The notes: generated by a model not told the origin, from the sequence alone. A stretch of 15,096 bases of DNA from an uncultured Roseiflexaceae bacterium (GCA_937974195.1 CALJIC010000103.1:1-15096); one strand, 5' to 3'; positions 1 to 6,662 are shown, counted from the stretch's first letter. A program made the numbers and translations.

Positions 1-1
1 C

Positions 2-118
2 CGGGTGGTGGGGGTGATCGGCTTCCAGCCGCTGGTGCTGCGGGTGCTGGCCGCCGCCGCCCGCAAGCTGCGCATCCCGCTGCCGGGGGCGCGCGGCGCG
101 GCGAGCGCCCGCCAGTAG
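2..118 (+). CDS. 3' end of an unidentified protein (partial)
   Basis: An open frame enters from the left edge and ends at a TAG at 116-118, giving the last 38 residues of a protein that starts outside the window. The visible tail begins RVVGVIGFQPLVLRVLAAAA, a hydrophobic stretch, and then becomes basic and Ala/Pro/Arg rich. A short helix followed by a basic tail would fit the end of a multi-pass membrane protein; flippase-like YbhN/UPF0104 proteins have somewhat similar tails, but this is a weak resemblance. Third-position GC bias fits coding, and a strong hairpin follows the stop at 148-178. No function can be assigned from this fragment. Confidence 0.5.
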   Translation, partial: RVVGVIGFQPLVLRVLAAAARKLRIPLPGARGAASARQ

Positions 119-147
119 CCCGCCCCTCGTCAGCCTGAGGAACGGCC

Positions 148-178
148 GCGCCCGCTCACGATGCCCGTGGGCGGGCGC
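148..178 (+). terminator. GC-rich hairpin after the first gene, possible terminator
   Basis: Arms at 148-160 and 166-178 are 13 nt each and complementary except for one G-T wobble, with a five-base loop ATGCC (161-165). It lies 30 bases after the TAG of the partial gene. There is no T-run after it, so it is not a classic intrinsic terminator. It could act as a U-tract-independent terminator or protect the 3' end of the mRNA. The stem is directly visible; the role is inferred. Confidence 0.45.
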
Positions 179-272
179 CGCGCATGCTGGCCGCGACACG
201 GCAGAGCGCGAGCGCGCAGCGTGACACAGAAAGATTCGGTCGAGGGATAGATCGTGTGGGGCGGCTGCTGCG

Positions 273-596
273 CTACTGGACGCTCTGGGCGTGGCGGCGC
301 TCCCAGGCCTGGCAGCTGCGGGCGAACCGGGTGGATGCGGCGCTCACAAGCCAGAACAGGCTCGCGCCGCCAACCGCCGCGCCGACGCGGCCGTGCCAGA
401 TCGCCACCACCGTGATCAGGCCCGTGATCGCCCAGCCGACCACCAGCAGCTGGCCGATCGTCGCGGCGGCCGCGGCGTGGCTCTCCGGGTCGGCCGAGCG
501 GTAGGCGGCCCGGATGTCGAGTGCGAAGACCAGGAGGGCCAGCAGGACGCCCGCCAGCAGGCCGGCTATCACCATCGGGTTCTGCGCGAGCTCCAT
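273..596 (-). CDS. small integral membrane protein, function unknown
   Basis: A 107-residue protein starting MELAQNPMVIAGLLAG. Three hydrophobic segments are visible: about residues 8-28 (VIAGLLAGVLLALLVFALDI), about 47-67 (TIGQLLVVGWAITGLITVVAI) and about 71-88 (VGAAVGGASLFWLVSAAS). A basic tail (ARSCQAWERRHAQSVQ) follows. The start at 596 is chosen because GGAGGG sits a few bases upstream. Upstream in-frame starts are less likely: the ATG at 632 would lie at or before the predicted transcription start, since a TATACT -10 element sits at 633-638. It is divergent from the 796 gene. I do not recognise the family. The frame on the opposite strand over the same stretch looks like a shadow. Confidence 0.6.
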   Translation of the reverse strand: MELAQNPMVIAGLLAGVLLALLVFALDIRAAYRSADPESHAAAAATIGQLLVVGWAITGLITVVAIWHGRVGAAVGGASLFWLVSAASTRFARSCQAWERRHAQSVQ

Positions 597-632
597 TGCT
601 TGCCCTCCAGCGTGTGCGACGATCGTGCTCAT

Positions 633-638
633 AGTATA
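633..638 (-). promoter_or_regulatory. -10 element (TATACT) for the small membrane protein gene
   Basis: Read on the minus strand, TATACT matches the sigma-70 -10 consensus at five of six positions. It would start transcription near 626, about 30 bases before the ATG at 596. No convincing -35 box is seen 16-18 bases upstream in this GC-rich stretch, so this is a partial promoter call. Confidence 0.4.
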
Positions 639-795
639 GCAGAGAAATCGAGGGGCGCTGCGGGCAGCGGCGGCCCTGCGCCCCCTGCCTCCGAGCGGCC
701 GGCGCGACCGTGTCACTCGGGCTTACGAGATGTGTTGTGATGTTTGGCCGTGCTGCGGCGACGATCTTGTGGGTGTTCGCGATGAGGAGCGCTGT

Positions 796-1026
796 ATGAA
801 CGAACCGCGCACGAAGGCCGAGTGGGTCGGCCGCAGGGTACGGGCACGGGAGGAGCTGCGCCGCGGCACGCTGGTCGTTCCCAAGGGGGCCGTGCTCTCC
901 GTCACGGGGTACCGCGCCGGGCTGCGCCTGCTCGGCGACGCGTGCGCCTGCTGCGGCGTGCGGCCGGTGCTCCGCGGCGTTCCGGAGGGGCTGGTGGAGC
1001 TGATACACGAGGCGCAGCACGTGTGA
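796..1026 (+). CDS. small basic protein with a cysteine cluster, possibly SH3-like
   Basis: A 76-residue protein starting MNEPRTKAEWVGRRVRAREE. The ATG at 796 is preceded by AGGAG at 785-789 with good spacing, which decides it over an upstream ATG at 730. The pattern W-V-G-R-R-V-R, then G-T-L-V-V-P-K-G-A-V-L-S-V-T-G-Y and a final G-L-V-E-L-I suggests a short all-beta, SH3-like barrel. Small hypothetical proteins of this type (GKxVR...PxGTxxxVTG) are common in Chloroflexota; that is from memory. Cys50, Cys52 and Cys53 lie close together (ACACCG) and might bind metal, though three thiols alone are not a standard site. The stop is 14 bases before the GNAT start, so the two genes probably form an operon. 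Confidence 0.65.
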   Translation: MNEPRTKAEWVGRRVRAREELRRGTLVVPKGAVLSVTGYRAGLRLLGDACACCGVRPVLRGVPEGLVELIHEAQHV

Positions 1027-1040
1027 GAGGGAAGCTGGGC

Positions 1041-1586
1041 GTGCAACCATCAGATGTACCGACGATCGTGACCGAGCGGCTGCTTCTGCGGCCCCCGACG
1101 GCCGGCGACCTCGACGCCTGGACGCAGCGGATCTTCGCTGACCCGCGAGTGACCCGCTACATCCCGTCGCCGGTCACCGAGCCGCGTGCGCGCGCCGAGC
1201 GCATGCTCGCCTTCGTGTCCAACCTGTGGAGCCAGCGCGGCTACGGCGAGTGGCTTGTGACCGACAGGGCCAGCGGGGAGCTGCTGGGGCACTGTGGCCT
1301 GGCGTATATCGCGGCGACGGACGAGGTCGAGATCGACTACGCGCTGGCGCCGCTGTTCTGGGGCCGCGGGATCGCGACAGAGGCCGTGCGCGCCTGCCTG
1401 CGGTTCGGGTTCGAGACGGCGCGGCTCGCGCAGGTCATCGGGCTCGTCGTGCCGGAGAACACGCCGTCGCGGCGCGTGCTGGAGAAGGTAGGGTTCGCCT
1501 ACCAGCGCGACGCGCCGTACTTCGGGCATATGCTCGCGCTGTACACGCTCCCCTCCGAGCGCTTCCTGGCCGCCGATGAGGGATGA
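1041..1586 (+). CDS. GNAT family N-acetyltransferase, RimJ/RimL type
   Basis: A 181-residue protein of the usual length for the RimJ-like branch of GNAT enzymes, which move acetyl from acetyl-CoA to an amine on a protein or small molecule. Visible signatures are the N-terminal TERLLLRP (11-18), the acetyl-CoA pyrophosphate-binding loop W-G-R-G-I-A-T-E-A (107-115) and the C-terminal N-T-P-S-R-R-V-L-E-K-V-G-F (140-152). The substrate cannot be read from sequence. The start is GTG at 1041, preceded by the purine-rich GAGAGGGAAG at 1025-1034; it gives the exact N-terminus expected for the family. It follows the small gene at 796 after 14 bases and converges with the minus-strand gene ending at 1604. 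Confidence 0.88.
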   Translation: MQPSDVPTIVTERLLLRPPTAGDLDAWTQRIFADPRVTRYIPSPVTEPRARAERMLAFVSNLWSQRGYGEWLVTDRASGELLGHCGLAYIAATDEVEIDYALAPLFWGRGIATEAVRACLRFGFETARLAQVIGLVVPENTPSRRVLEKVGFAYQRDAPYFGHMLALYTLPSERFLAADEG

Positions 1587-1603
1587 GCGGGCGGCTCCCC
1601 AGC

Positions 1604-2764
1604 CTACTGCGCCGGGGCGAACTCAACGTCGTGGGATGTGGCGTCGGCAGCGGCGAACTGGAGCAGCCGCATCCCCTCCTCCGCCAGCCCGGCGCGGTCG
1701 CGCTCCCCGATCGGCGCGAACGGAGTGATCCGCAGCGTCGCGGCGTCGCGCCGGCGCTCGATGGCCCAGGTCCCGGAGACGAAGCCGTCGACCAGGATCG
1801 TGCCGGGGAAGATCCCGTTGGGGGTGGCGATGCGCCGGCGCGCGTCGTCGCTGATCACCCGGGTGCGGTCGGCGTGCGACAGGATCAGGTTGTCGAACTC
1901 GGCGATCAGCCGCGGCGGCGCGGGCGTGTCCGGGTCGGGCCGCGGCGCGCCGGGCAGGTCGAACAGCTCGGTGCCGCGCTCGTCGCGGAAGCTGACCAGC
2001 TGCGGCCGGAGCCGCGCGAAGACAGCGCGCAGCCCGGTGAGGCCGGACCAGGTCTGGGCGTCGCGCACGCTGGCCGGGCCGAAGGCCGCCAGGTAGCGCA
2101 GCACCAGCGTCTCGGGCGAGGGAGCGGGGTCAAGCGGGCGGCCCAGCCAGGCCTCGAGGGTGGTGCAGGCCGCCGGGCCGCTCTGCCCCCAGATGCCGCG
2201 CGGGGGCACCTGCACCAGCGGGAGCTGGTTGCGGATGGCGTAGGCGAGCGCGGCGCCCGGGCGGTCGGGCCACTGGGCCTGGAGCAGCTCGCCGAGCTCC
2301 TTGAGCGTGCGTGGCCGCTCCTCGACCAGCGCCCGCCCGGCGGCCACGAGCGCCTCCAGGTCTATCCCGCGGATGCTGGGGCCGTGCGTGACGTTGCGGT
2401 ACAGGTCGCGGTCGAAGACCGGCTGGACCAGCGGGCGCAGGGTCAGCGCGTCCTCGGCGGTGACGAGGTGGACGGTGTTGCGCATCAGGGCGATGCGCAC
2501 CGCGCGGCGCTCGGTAATCAGGCGGGCGAGATCCTCTGGCTGGAAGCCCTCCAGGCGCGACCAGAGGCCGACGTAGGGCGGGTTCGGGGCCTGGGCCTGC
2601 AGGCCGATGAGATGGGCGATCGCCGCCTCGGCCGGTAGCGTGTGGCGCTCGAGGAGCAGCTGCCGGGCGAGCAGGGCGCGGTTGAGCGCGCGCTGGCTGA
2701 GGACGTCGCCGGCGGAGCTGCCGCCCCGGCCTGTGCCGCCGGCCGATGGTCGCGGTGTGATCAT
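1604..2764 (-). CDS. winged-helix DNA-binding protein of the AlkZ/YcaQ (HTH_42) family, putative DNA glycosylase
   Basis: A 386-residue protein matching the layout of the HTH_42 family. Features are LSQRALNRALLARQLLLERH (22-41), the motif G-L-Q-A-Q (54-58), the conserved R-N-T-V-H-L-V (95-101), GPASVRDAQTWSGL (229-242) and the late L-S-H-A-D-R (295-300). Characterised members (AlkZ, YcaQ) are glycosylases that unhook alkylated or crosslinked bases. Their catalytic motif is Gln-x-Gln in AlkZ-like or Gln-x-Asp in YcaQ-like enzymes (from memory), and Q56-A-Q58 here fits the AlkZ type. The ATG at 2764 has AAGGAGA six bases upstream. The first 20 residues are a Gly/Ser-rich extension. No biosynthetic genes for a genotoxin are adjacent, so a general repair role is as likely as self-resistance. 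Family call strong, activity inferred. Confidence 0.82.
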   Translation of the reverse strand: MITPRPSAGGTGRGGSSAGDVLSQRALNRALLARQLLLERHTLPAEAAIAHLIGLQAQAPNPPYVGLWSRLEGFQPEDLARLITERRAVRIALMRNTVHLVTAEDALTLRPLVQPVFDRDLYRNVTHGPSIRGIDLEALVAAGRALVEERPRTLKELGELLQAQWPDRPGAALAYAIRNQLPLVQVPPRGIWGQSGPAACTTLEAWLGRPLDPAPSPETLVLRYLAAFGPASVRDAQTWSGLTGLRAVFARLRPQLVSFRDERGTELFDLPGAPRPDPDTPAPPRLIAEFDNLILSHADRTRVISDDARRRIATPNGIFPGTILVDGFVSGTWAIERRRDAATLRITPFAPIGERDRAGLAEEGMRLLQFAAADATSHDVEFAPAQ

Positions 2765-2824
2765 GGCTTCTCCTTCGGTCTACGCCTGGGCTGGCTGTGC
2801 GGGACGCGCTGCCGATCGCGCACT

Positions 2825-2830
2825 ATTGTA
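2825..2830 (-). promoter_or_regulatory. -10 element (TACAAT) for the HTH_42 gene
   Basis: On the minus strand TACAAT matches five of six -10 consensus positions. It would give a leader of about 54 bases before the ATG at 2764. No clear -35 box is seen at the proper spacing. The rest of 2765-3060 holds this element, the divergent merR promoter and a weak inverted repeat; no gene is supported there. Confidence 0.4.
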
Positions 2831-2985
2831 CGCTGATCCTCCCCAGGCCCTTTCCGCCGCAGAGCAAAAAAGCGTCCGTGGAGGGCAGCACGGCCGCCTC
2901 TCTTTCCCTGAGTGTAGCAGGAGAAGCGGACAGGGACTGACCTTTTTTCGTGCTGCGCTGTGCGCGAGGCGGGTGAAGCAAACCC

Positions 2986-2994
2986 TGGTACAAT
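2986..2994 (+). promoter_or_regulatory. extended -10 promoter (TGG TACAAT) for the tandem MerR gene
   Basis: TACAAT at 2989-2994 is preceded by TGG, forming an extended -10 element that can work with a poor -35. The predicted start of transcription is near 3001, leaving a leader of about 60 bases that contains the dyad at 3019-3033. The stretch at the -35 position is GC-rich and unlike TTGACA. Confidence 0.5.
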
Positions 2995-3018
2995 GGTGGA
3001 GAGTTCTGGCGGCGGCTG

Positions 3019-3033
3019 GCCTCACAGTGAGGC
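3019..3033. promoter_or_regulatory. 15-base perfect dyad just downstream of the merR start site
   Basis: GCCTCAC (3019-3025) and GTGAGGC (3027-3033) are perfect inverted repeats around a single base. The one-base centre makes an RNA hairpin of full length unlikely, so a protein-binding DNA site is more plausible. It lies about 20 bases after the predicted start of transcription, where bound protein would block elongation. Autoregulation by the downstream MerR-type protein is an inference. Confidence 0.4.
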
Positions 3034-3060
3034 GCCGCGCGGCGAGCCCTTCGCTCCGCA

Positions 3061-3831
3061 ATGGCAGCACGAGCGCTACGCACGATCGATATCGCCCGGG
3101 ATCTCGGGGTGCACGTCAACACTGTGCGGCAGTACGAGGCGGCCGGATTCCTGCCCCCTGTCCCGCGCGGGCCGAACGGCTACCGGTGCTTCACGGCGAT
3201 GCACCTGGAGCAGGCGCGGCTTGTGCACCTCGCCCTGCGCTGGCCCTACGTGGGCGACAAGGCGCTGCTCCTGGAGCTCGTGCAGAGCGCGGCGCGCGGC
3301 GACTTCGGGACGGCGATGGAGCTGGCCTACAAGTACCTGGCGCACGTGCGCATGGAGCGAACGAACGCCGAGGCCGCGATCGAGTTCCTCGAGCGCTGGG
3401 CCGCGGGGCACGTGATCGACGCGCCCCGGCAGCGGGTGCATATCGGCGCAGCGGCGCGCCACCTGCACGTCTCCGTCGATATGCTGCGCAACTGGGAGCG
3501 CAACGGGCTGATCGACGTGCCCCGCGACCCCGCCAGCGGGTACCGGCTGTACGGGACCGCCGAGTTCGGGCGGCTGCGGGTCATCCGCACCCTGGTGCAG
3601 GCCGGGTACAGCCTCATGGCGATCCTGCGTATGCTGCGGCGCTTCGACGCCGGGCATACCGACGACCTGCGCTCGGCGCTGGACATGCCCGGCGAGGACG
3701 AGGAGATCCGCACGATCGCCGACCGCTGGCTCTCGAGCCTGGTCGAGCTGGAGCAGCGGGCGCAGAAGGTCATCCGCCAGATCGGGCGCATGATCGAACT
3801 GGCGCACTCCTCGCAGCACCCCCACGGCTGA
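3061..3831 (+). CDS. transcriptional regulator with two MerR-type DNA-binding domains
   Basis: A 256-residue protein. The first MerR-like winged helix spans about residues 7-72 (RTIDIARDLGVHVNTVRQYE then G-F-L-P-P and N-G-Y-R). The second spans about 126-195 (VHIGAAARHLHVSVDMLRNW then G-L-I-D-V-P and S-G-Y-R-L-Y). A helical linker separates them, and a predicted coiled coil runs from about 212 to 248. Ordinary MerR proteins have a single such domain and bind as dimers at stretched promoters. The only cysteine is C43, so metal sensing of the MerR/ZntR kind is unlikely; the ligand is unknown. The ATG at 3061 is the only ATG, GTG or TTG start after the in-frame stop at 3028-3030, but no good Shine-Dalgarno precedes it. 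The next gene in the same direction is the NmrA-like gene at 4014, a possible target. Confidence 0.85.
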   Translation: MAARALRTIDIARDLGVHVNTVRQYEAAGFLPPVPRGPNGYRCFTAMHLEQARLVHLALRWPYVGDKALLLELVQSAARGDFGTAMELAYKYLAHVRMERTNAEAAIEFLERWAAGHVIDAPRQRVHIGAAARHLHVSVDMLRNWERNGLIDVPRDPASGYRLYGTAEFGRLRVIRTLVQAGYSLMAILRMLRRFDAGHTDDLRSALDMPGEDEEIRTIADRWLSSLVELEQRAQKVIRQIGRMIELAHSSQHPHG

Positions 3832-3857
3832 AACCCTCCACATTCACACCAGCCCGC

Positions 3858-3931
3858 TAGAATCGCTGTGCGGATTTCCGAAGCGGCGCGCGTCCGCTCC
3901 GGCGCCTGCGCGCCGGAGCCGGTTTCCGCAC
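3858..3931 (+). promoter_or_regulatory. possible -10 element and structured leader of the NmrA-like gene
   Basis: In the 182-base gap after the MerR gene, TAGAAT (3858-3863) looks like a -10 box, though no -35 is evident. It is followed by nested inverted repeats. A 7-base outer pair, GTGCGGA (3868-3874) with TCCGCAC (3925-3931), encloses a perfect 10-base stem with arms 3896-3905 and 3910-3919 and a CTGC loop. There is no T-run after the stem. It could end merR transcription, act as a leader switch for the gene at 4014, or be a protein site. The pairing is visible; the role is not known. Confidence 0.45.
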
Positions 3932-4013
3932 GCCCCCTGCAGGAGTGACGCGGTCGCGCCGCCCGTCCGAGGTGTGGCTGGGCCGCCGCGTCTGTCGAAT
4001 GAAGGAGGAGGCA

Positions 4014-4817
4014 ATGACGATTCTCGTGACCGGCGCGACCGGCAACGTTGGGAGGTTGGTCATCAACCACCTGCTGGCGGCGGGCGCGAAGCGCGTGCGG
4101 GCGCTGACCACCAACCCGCGCAAGGCGGCGCTGCCGGCCGAGGTCGAGGTCGTGGTGGGCTACCTGGGCCGGCCGGAGACGCTGCCGGCCGCGCTCGAGG
4201 GCGTCGAGCGGATGTACCTCGCGCCGCTCCCCGAGACGGCGCGCGAGGTCATGGCGCTCGCGAAGGAGGCGGGCGTCGAGCGGGTCGTCGACCTGGCCGG
4301 GCCCGAGGGGAGCTGGTGGCACGTCGTCGAGGAGGCGGTTGAGGACTCCGGCATCGCCTGGACGCACCTGGAGGCCGGAGAGTTCATGACCAACTACCTG
4401 ATGTGGGCCGACCAGATCCGGCGCACCGGCGTGGTGCGCGACGCCTACCCCAACGCGGCGAACGCGCCGATCGATCTGGACGACATCGCTGCCGTGGCGG
4501 CCACCGTGCTGCTGGAGGACGGGCACGTCGGCAGGGCGTACGAGCTGACCGGGCCGGAGACGCTCACCCGCGCCGAGATGGTGCGGCTGATCGGCGCGGC
4601 GCTCGGGCGGGACATCCCCTACATCGAGCTCACCCACGAGCAGATGGTCGAGCAGCTGACCCCGACCATGGGCGAGTACGCCGCCTGGTACGTCGAAGGG
4701 ATGGCCGCGCTGGCCGCAAACCCGCAGCGCGCGGTGCCGACCGTCGCGGAGATCACCGGCCGCCCGGCGACGACCTTCGCCCAGTGGGCCGCCCGGAACG
4801 TCGATCAGTTCCGCTGA
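4014..4817 (+). CDS. NmrA-like NAD(P)-binding protein (atypical SDR)
   Basis: A 267-residue protein beginning MTILVTGATGNVGR, with the dinucleotide-binding G-A-T-G-N-V-G at 7-13. The second strand, RALTTNPRKA (29-38), is followed by A-L-E-G-V-E-R-M-Y-L-A (60-70), the pattern of NmrA/QOR2-type atypical short-chain dehydrogenases. The Tyr-x-x-x-Lys catalytic pair of classical SDRs is not visible, so it may be a redox sensor or a quinone/azo-type reductase rather than an alcohol dehydrogenase. Length is normal for the group and no signal peptide is seen, so it is cytosolic. The ATG at 4014 has AAGGAGGAGG directly upstream, which decides it over the ATG at 3945. It follows the tandem MerR regulator, a pairing that suggests but does not prove control by it. 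Confidence 0.85.
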   Translation: MTILVTGATGNVGRLVINHLLAAGAKRVRALTTNPRKAALPAEVEVVVGYLGRPETLPAALEGVERMYLAPLPETAREVMALAKEAGVERVVDLAGPEGSWWHVVEEAVEDSGIAWTHLEAGEFMTNYLMWADQIRRTGVVRDAYPNAANAPIDLDDIAAVAATVLLEDGHVGRAYELTGPETLTRAEMVRLIGAALGRDIPYIELTHEQMVEQLTPTMGEYAAWYVEGMAALAANPQRAVPTVAEITGRPATTFAQWAARNVDQFR

Positions 4818-4887
4818 CCCCATCGCCGTGCCCGAACGGCGCGTATCGCCGGCCGCAGCCGCCTGCGCGGAGCTGGGCCGGCTGGTT

Positions 4888-4916
4888 TTGACAGCGCCCG
4901 CGAACGCTGCTAGCAT
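4888..4916 (+). promoter_or_regulatory. near-consensus sigma-70 promoter of the rhamnose operon
   Basis: A perfect -35 TTGACA (4888-4893) is followed after exactly 17 bases by TAGCAT (4911-4916), with TGC in front giving an extended -10. Transcription should start near 4923, about 50 bases before rhaM. An 8-base palindrome, TGCTAGCA (4908-4915), overlaps the -10, and a repressor bound there would block the polymerase. This is the best promoter in the window. A promoter this strong would be expected to need a repressor to be inducible. Confidence 0.72.
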
Positions 4917-4972
4917 TGCCCCCCGAAGAGGTGTGCCGGGTGCGCTTGCCGGCGCGATTCGTGAGGTGAGGG

Positions 4973-5293
4973 ATGGAGCGCGTCTGCTTTCTGCTGAAGG
5001 TCCGGCCCGAGCGGCTGGAGGAGTACAAGCAGCGCCACGCCGCAGTCTGGCCCGAGATGCTGCAGGCGCTGCGCGAGACCGGCTGGCACAACTACTCGCT
5101 GTTCGTGCGCGACGACGGCCTGCTGGTGGGCTACTTCGAGACCCCGGACCTGCAGGCGGCGCTGGATGGCATGGCCGCCCGCGAGGTCAACGCCCGCTGG
5201 CAGGCCGAGATGGCGCCGTTCTTCGAGGGGCTGGACGGGCGGAGGCCCGACGAGGGGTTCCTGCGGCTTGAGGAAGTGTTTCACCTGGAGTAG
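4973..5293 (+). CDS. rhaM: L-rhamnose mutarotase
   Basis: A 106-residue protein, very close to the length of E. coli RhaM (104). It interconverts the alpha and beta anomers of L-rhamnose in the cytosol, feeding the isomerase. The conserved E-E-Y-K-Q-R-H (16-22) places the catalytic histidine at 22 and Tyr at 18, the same numbers as in E. coli. The following W-P-E-M, the H-N-Y-S at about 41-44 and the C-terminal E-V-F-H-L also match the family. The ATG at 4973 has a strong GAGGTGAG upstream (4963-4970). It is the first gene of the rhamnose operon, followed after 106 bases by rhaI. Confidence 0.93.
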   Translation: MERVCFLLKVRPERLEEYKQRHAAVWPEMLQALRETGWHNYSLFVRDDGLLVGYFETPDLQAALDGMAAREVNARWQAEMAPFFEGLDGRRPDEGFLRLEEVFHLE

Positions 5294-5308
5294 CCACTTC
5301 CTCGCTGT

Positions 5309-5338
5309 ACGCACACAGGCACGCGCTGCAGCGTGCGT
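5309..5338 (+). other. alternative hairpins between rhaM and rhaI
   Basis: Two competing stems are visible. GCACGC (5319-5324) pairs with GCGTGC (5331-5336) around the loop GCTGCA. Alternatively ACGCAC (5309-5314) pairs with GTGCGT (5333-5338). The 106-base gap contains no gene and no clear second promoter. The hairpin may set relative mRNA stability of rhaM and rhaI. Confidence 0.35.
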
Positions 5339-5399
5339 CTCTGATCGGCTCCCAACGATGCTGCCGACCGGCTACTGACCGCGGACGAGGAGTACTGCC

Positions 5400-6638
5400 A
5401 TGACCACCCCTGCGTACGATATACTCGCCGAGACACTCGCCGCCCAGGATATCGCGATCGACTCGGTCAAGGAGGCCCTGAAGCGCCAGCGGATCGAGAC
5501 GCCGTCGTGGGGCTACGCCAACTCCGGCACGCGCTTCAAAGCCTTCCCCTGGCCGGGCGCCGCCTCCACCACCCGCGAGAAGATCGATGACGCCGCGCAG
5601 GTCCACCGGCTGACCGGCATCGCCCCCTCGGTGGCCATACACATCCCGTGGGACACGCCCGAGGACGGCGACTACGTGGCGCTGCGCCAGTACGCCGAGT
5701 CGCAGGGCATCCGCATCGGCGCGGTCAACCCCAACGTGTTCCAGGACGAGGCCTACAAGCTCGGCTCGCTCGGCAGCCCGGACGCGGGAGCGCGCGAGCT
5801 GGCGCTCGACCACCTGCTCGAGTGCTGCGAGATCATGCGCCAGGTGGGCAGCACCGAGCTCAGCCTGTGGTTCGCCGACGGCACGAACTACGCCGGGCAG
5901 GACAGCCTGCGGGCGCGCAAGCGGCGCTTCGAGGAGGGGCTCAAGCTGGTGTACGACCGGCTCCCCGAGGGCGGCCGCATGCTCATCGAGTACAAGTTCT
6001 TCGAGCCGGCGTTCTACTCGACTGACATCCCGGACTGGGGCACGGCCTACGCCCTGTGCCTCAAGCTCGGGCCGCAGGCGCAGGTGCTGGTGGACCTCGG
6101 CCACCACGCGCAGGGGGTCAACATCGAGCAGATCGTGGCCTTCCTGCTCGACGAGGGGCGGCTGGGCGGCTTCCACTTCAACAACCGCAAGTACGCCGAC
6201 GACGACCTGATCGTCGGCTCGACCAACCCCTACGAGCTGTTCCTGATCTACAACGAGCTGGCGGGCGCCGAGCTGGGCGCGGACGAGCCGGCGCGCAGCA
6301 CCGCCCTGCGCGTGGCCTATATGATCGACCAGGCCCACAACATCGAGGGCAAGGTGGCGCCGATGATCTACTCGGTGCTCAACTGCCAGGAGGCCTACGC
6401 CAAGGCGCTCTGCGTGCCCCGCCGCCGGCTGGCCGAGGCCCAGGCGGCCGGCGATGTGCTCGAGGCGCACCGGATTCTGACCGACGCCTTCCGGCTGGAC
6501 GTGCGGCCGCTGCTGGCGCAGGTGCGCGAGGAGCTGGGCGTGCCGGCCGACCCGATCGCCGCCTACCGCGCGAGCGGCTACGAGGAGAAGATCGCGCGCG
6601 AGCGCGGCGTGAGGGCGACCAGCGGCGGCTTCCAGTGA
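5400..6638 (+). CDS. rhaI: L-rhamnose isomerase, RhaI type
   Basis: A 412-residue TIM-barrel enzyme converting L-rhamnose to L-rhamnulose in the cytosol. It belongs to the RhaI branch typified by Pseudomonas stutzeri, not the E. coli RhaA branch. Metal ligands can be placed at E197 (L-I-E-Y-K), D232 and H235 (V-D-L-G-H-H), H259 (G-F-H-F-N-N), and D267 and D269 (Y-A-D-D-D). All are offset by 22 from the P. stutzeri ligands as I remember them. D310 in M-I-D-Q-A-H is the likely last structural ligand. GAGGAG at 5387-5392 fixes the ATG at 5400. The gene is downstream of rhaM and separated from rhaEW by a 267-base stretch of structured repeats. Length is close to the family norm and nothing appears broken. 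Confidence 0.92.
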   Translation: MTTPAYDILAETLAAQDIAIDSVKEALKRQRIETPSWGYANSGTRFKAFPWPGAASTTREKIDDAAQVHRLTGIAPSVAIHIPWDTPEDGDYVALRQYAESQGIRIGAVNPNVFQDEAYKLGSLGSPDAGARELALDHLLECCEIMRQVGSTELSLWFADGTNYAGQDSLRARKRRFEEGLKLVYDRLPEGGRMLIEYKFFEPAFYSTDIPDWGTAYALCLKLGPQAQVLVDLGHHAQGVNIEQIVAFLLDEGRLGGFHFNNRKYADDDLIVGSTNPYELFLIYNELAGAELGADEPARSTALRVAYMIDQAHNIEGKVAPMIYSVLNCQEAYAKALCVPRRRLAEAQAAGDVLEAHRILTDAFRLDVRPLLAQVREELGVPADPIAAYRASGYEEKIARERGVRATSGGFQ

Positions 6639-6662
6639 TCGGGCGCGGGCGCTGGGGCTCCG

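Noticed and set aside
184..504. Plus-strand open frame opposite the small membrane protein
   Set aside because: It has no good ribosome site and no sensible domain; the minus-strand frame has a Shine-Dalgarno, a -10 box and clear membrane segments.
2904..2948. Possible terminator: TCCCTG and CAGGGA arms followed by a T-run
   Set aside because: The stem is only six bases with a 21-base loop, the T-run is several bases away, and no plus-strand gene ends just before it.
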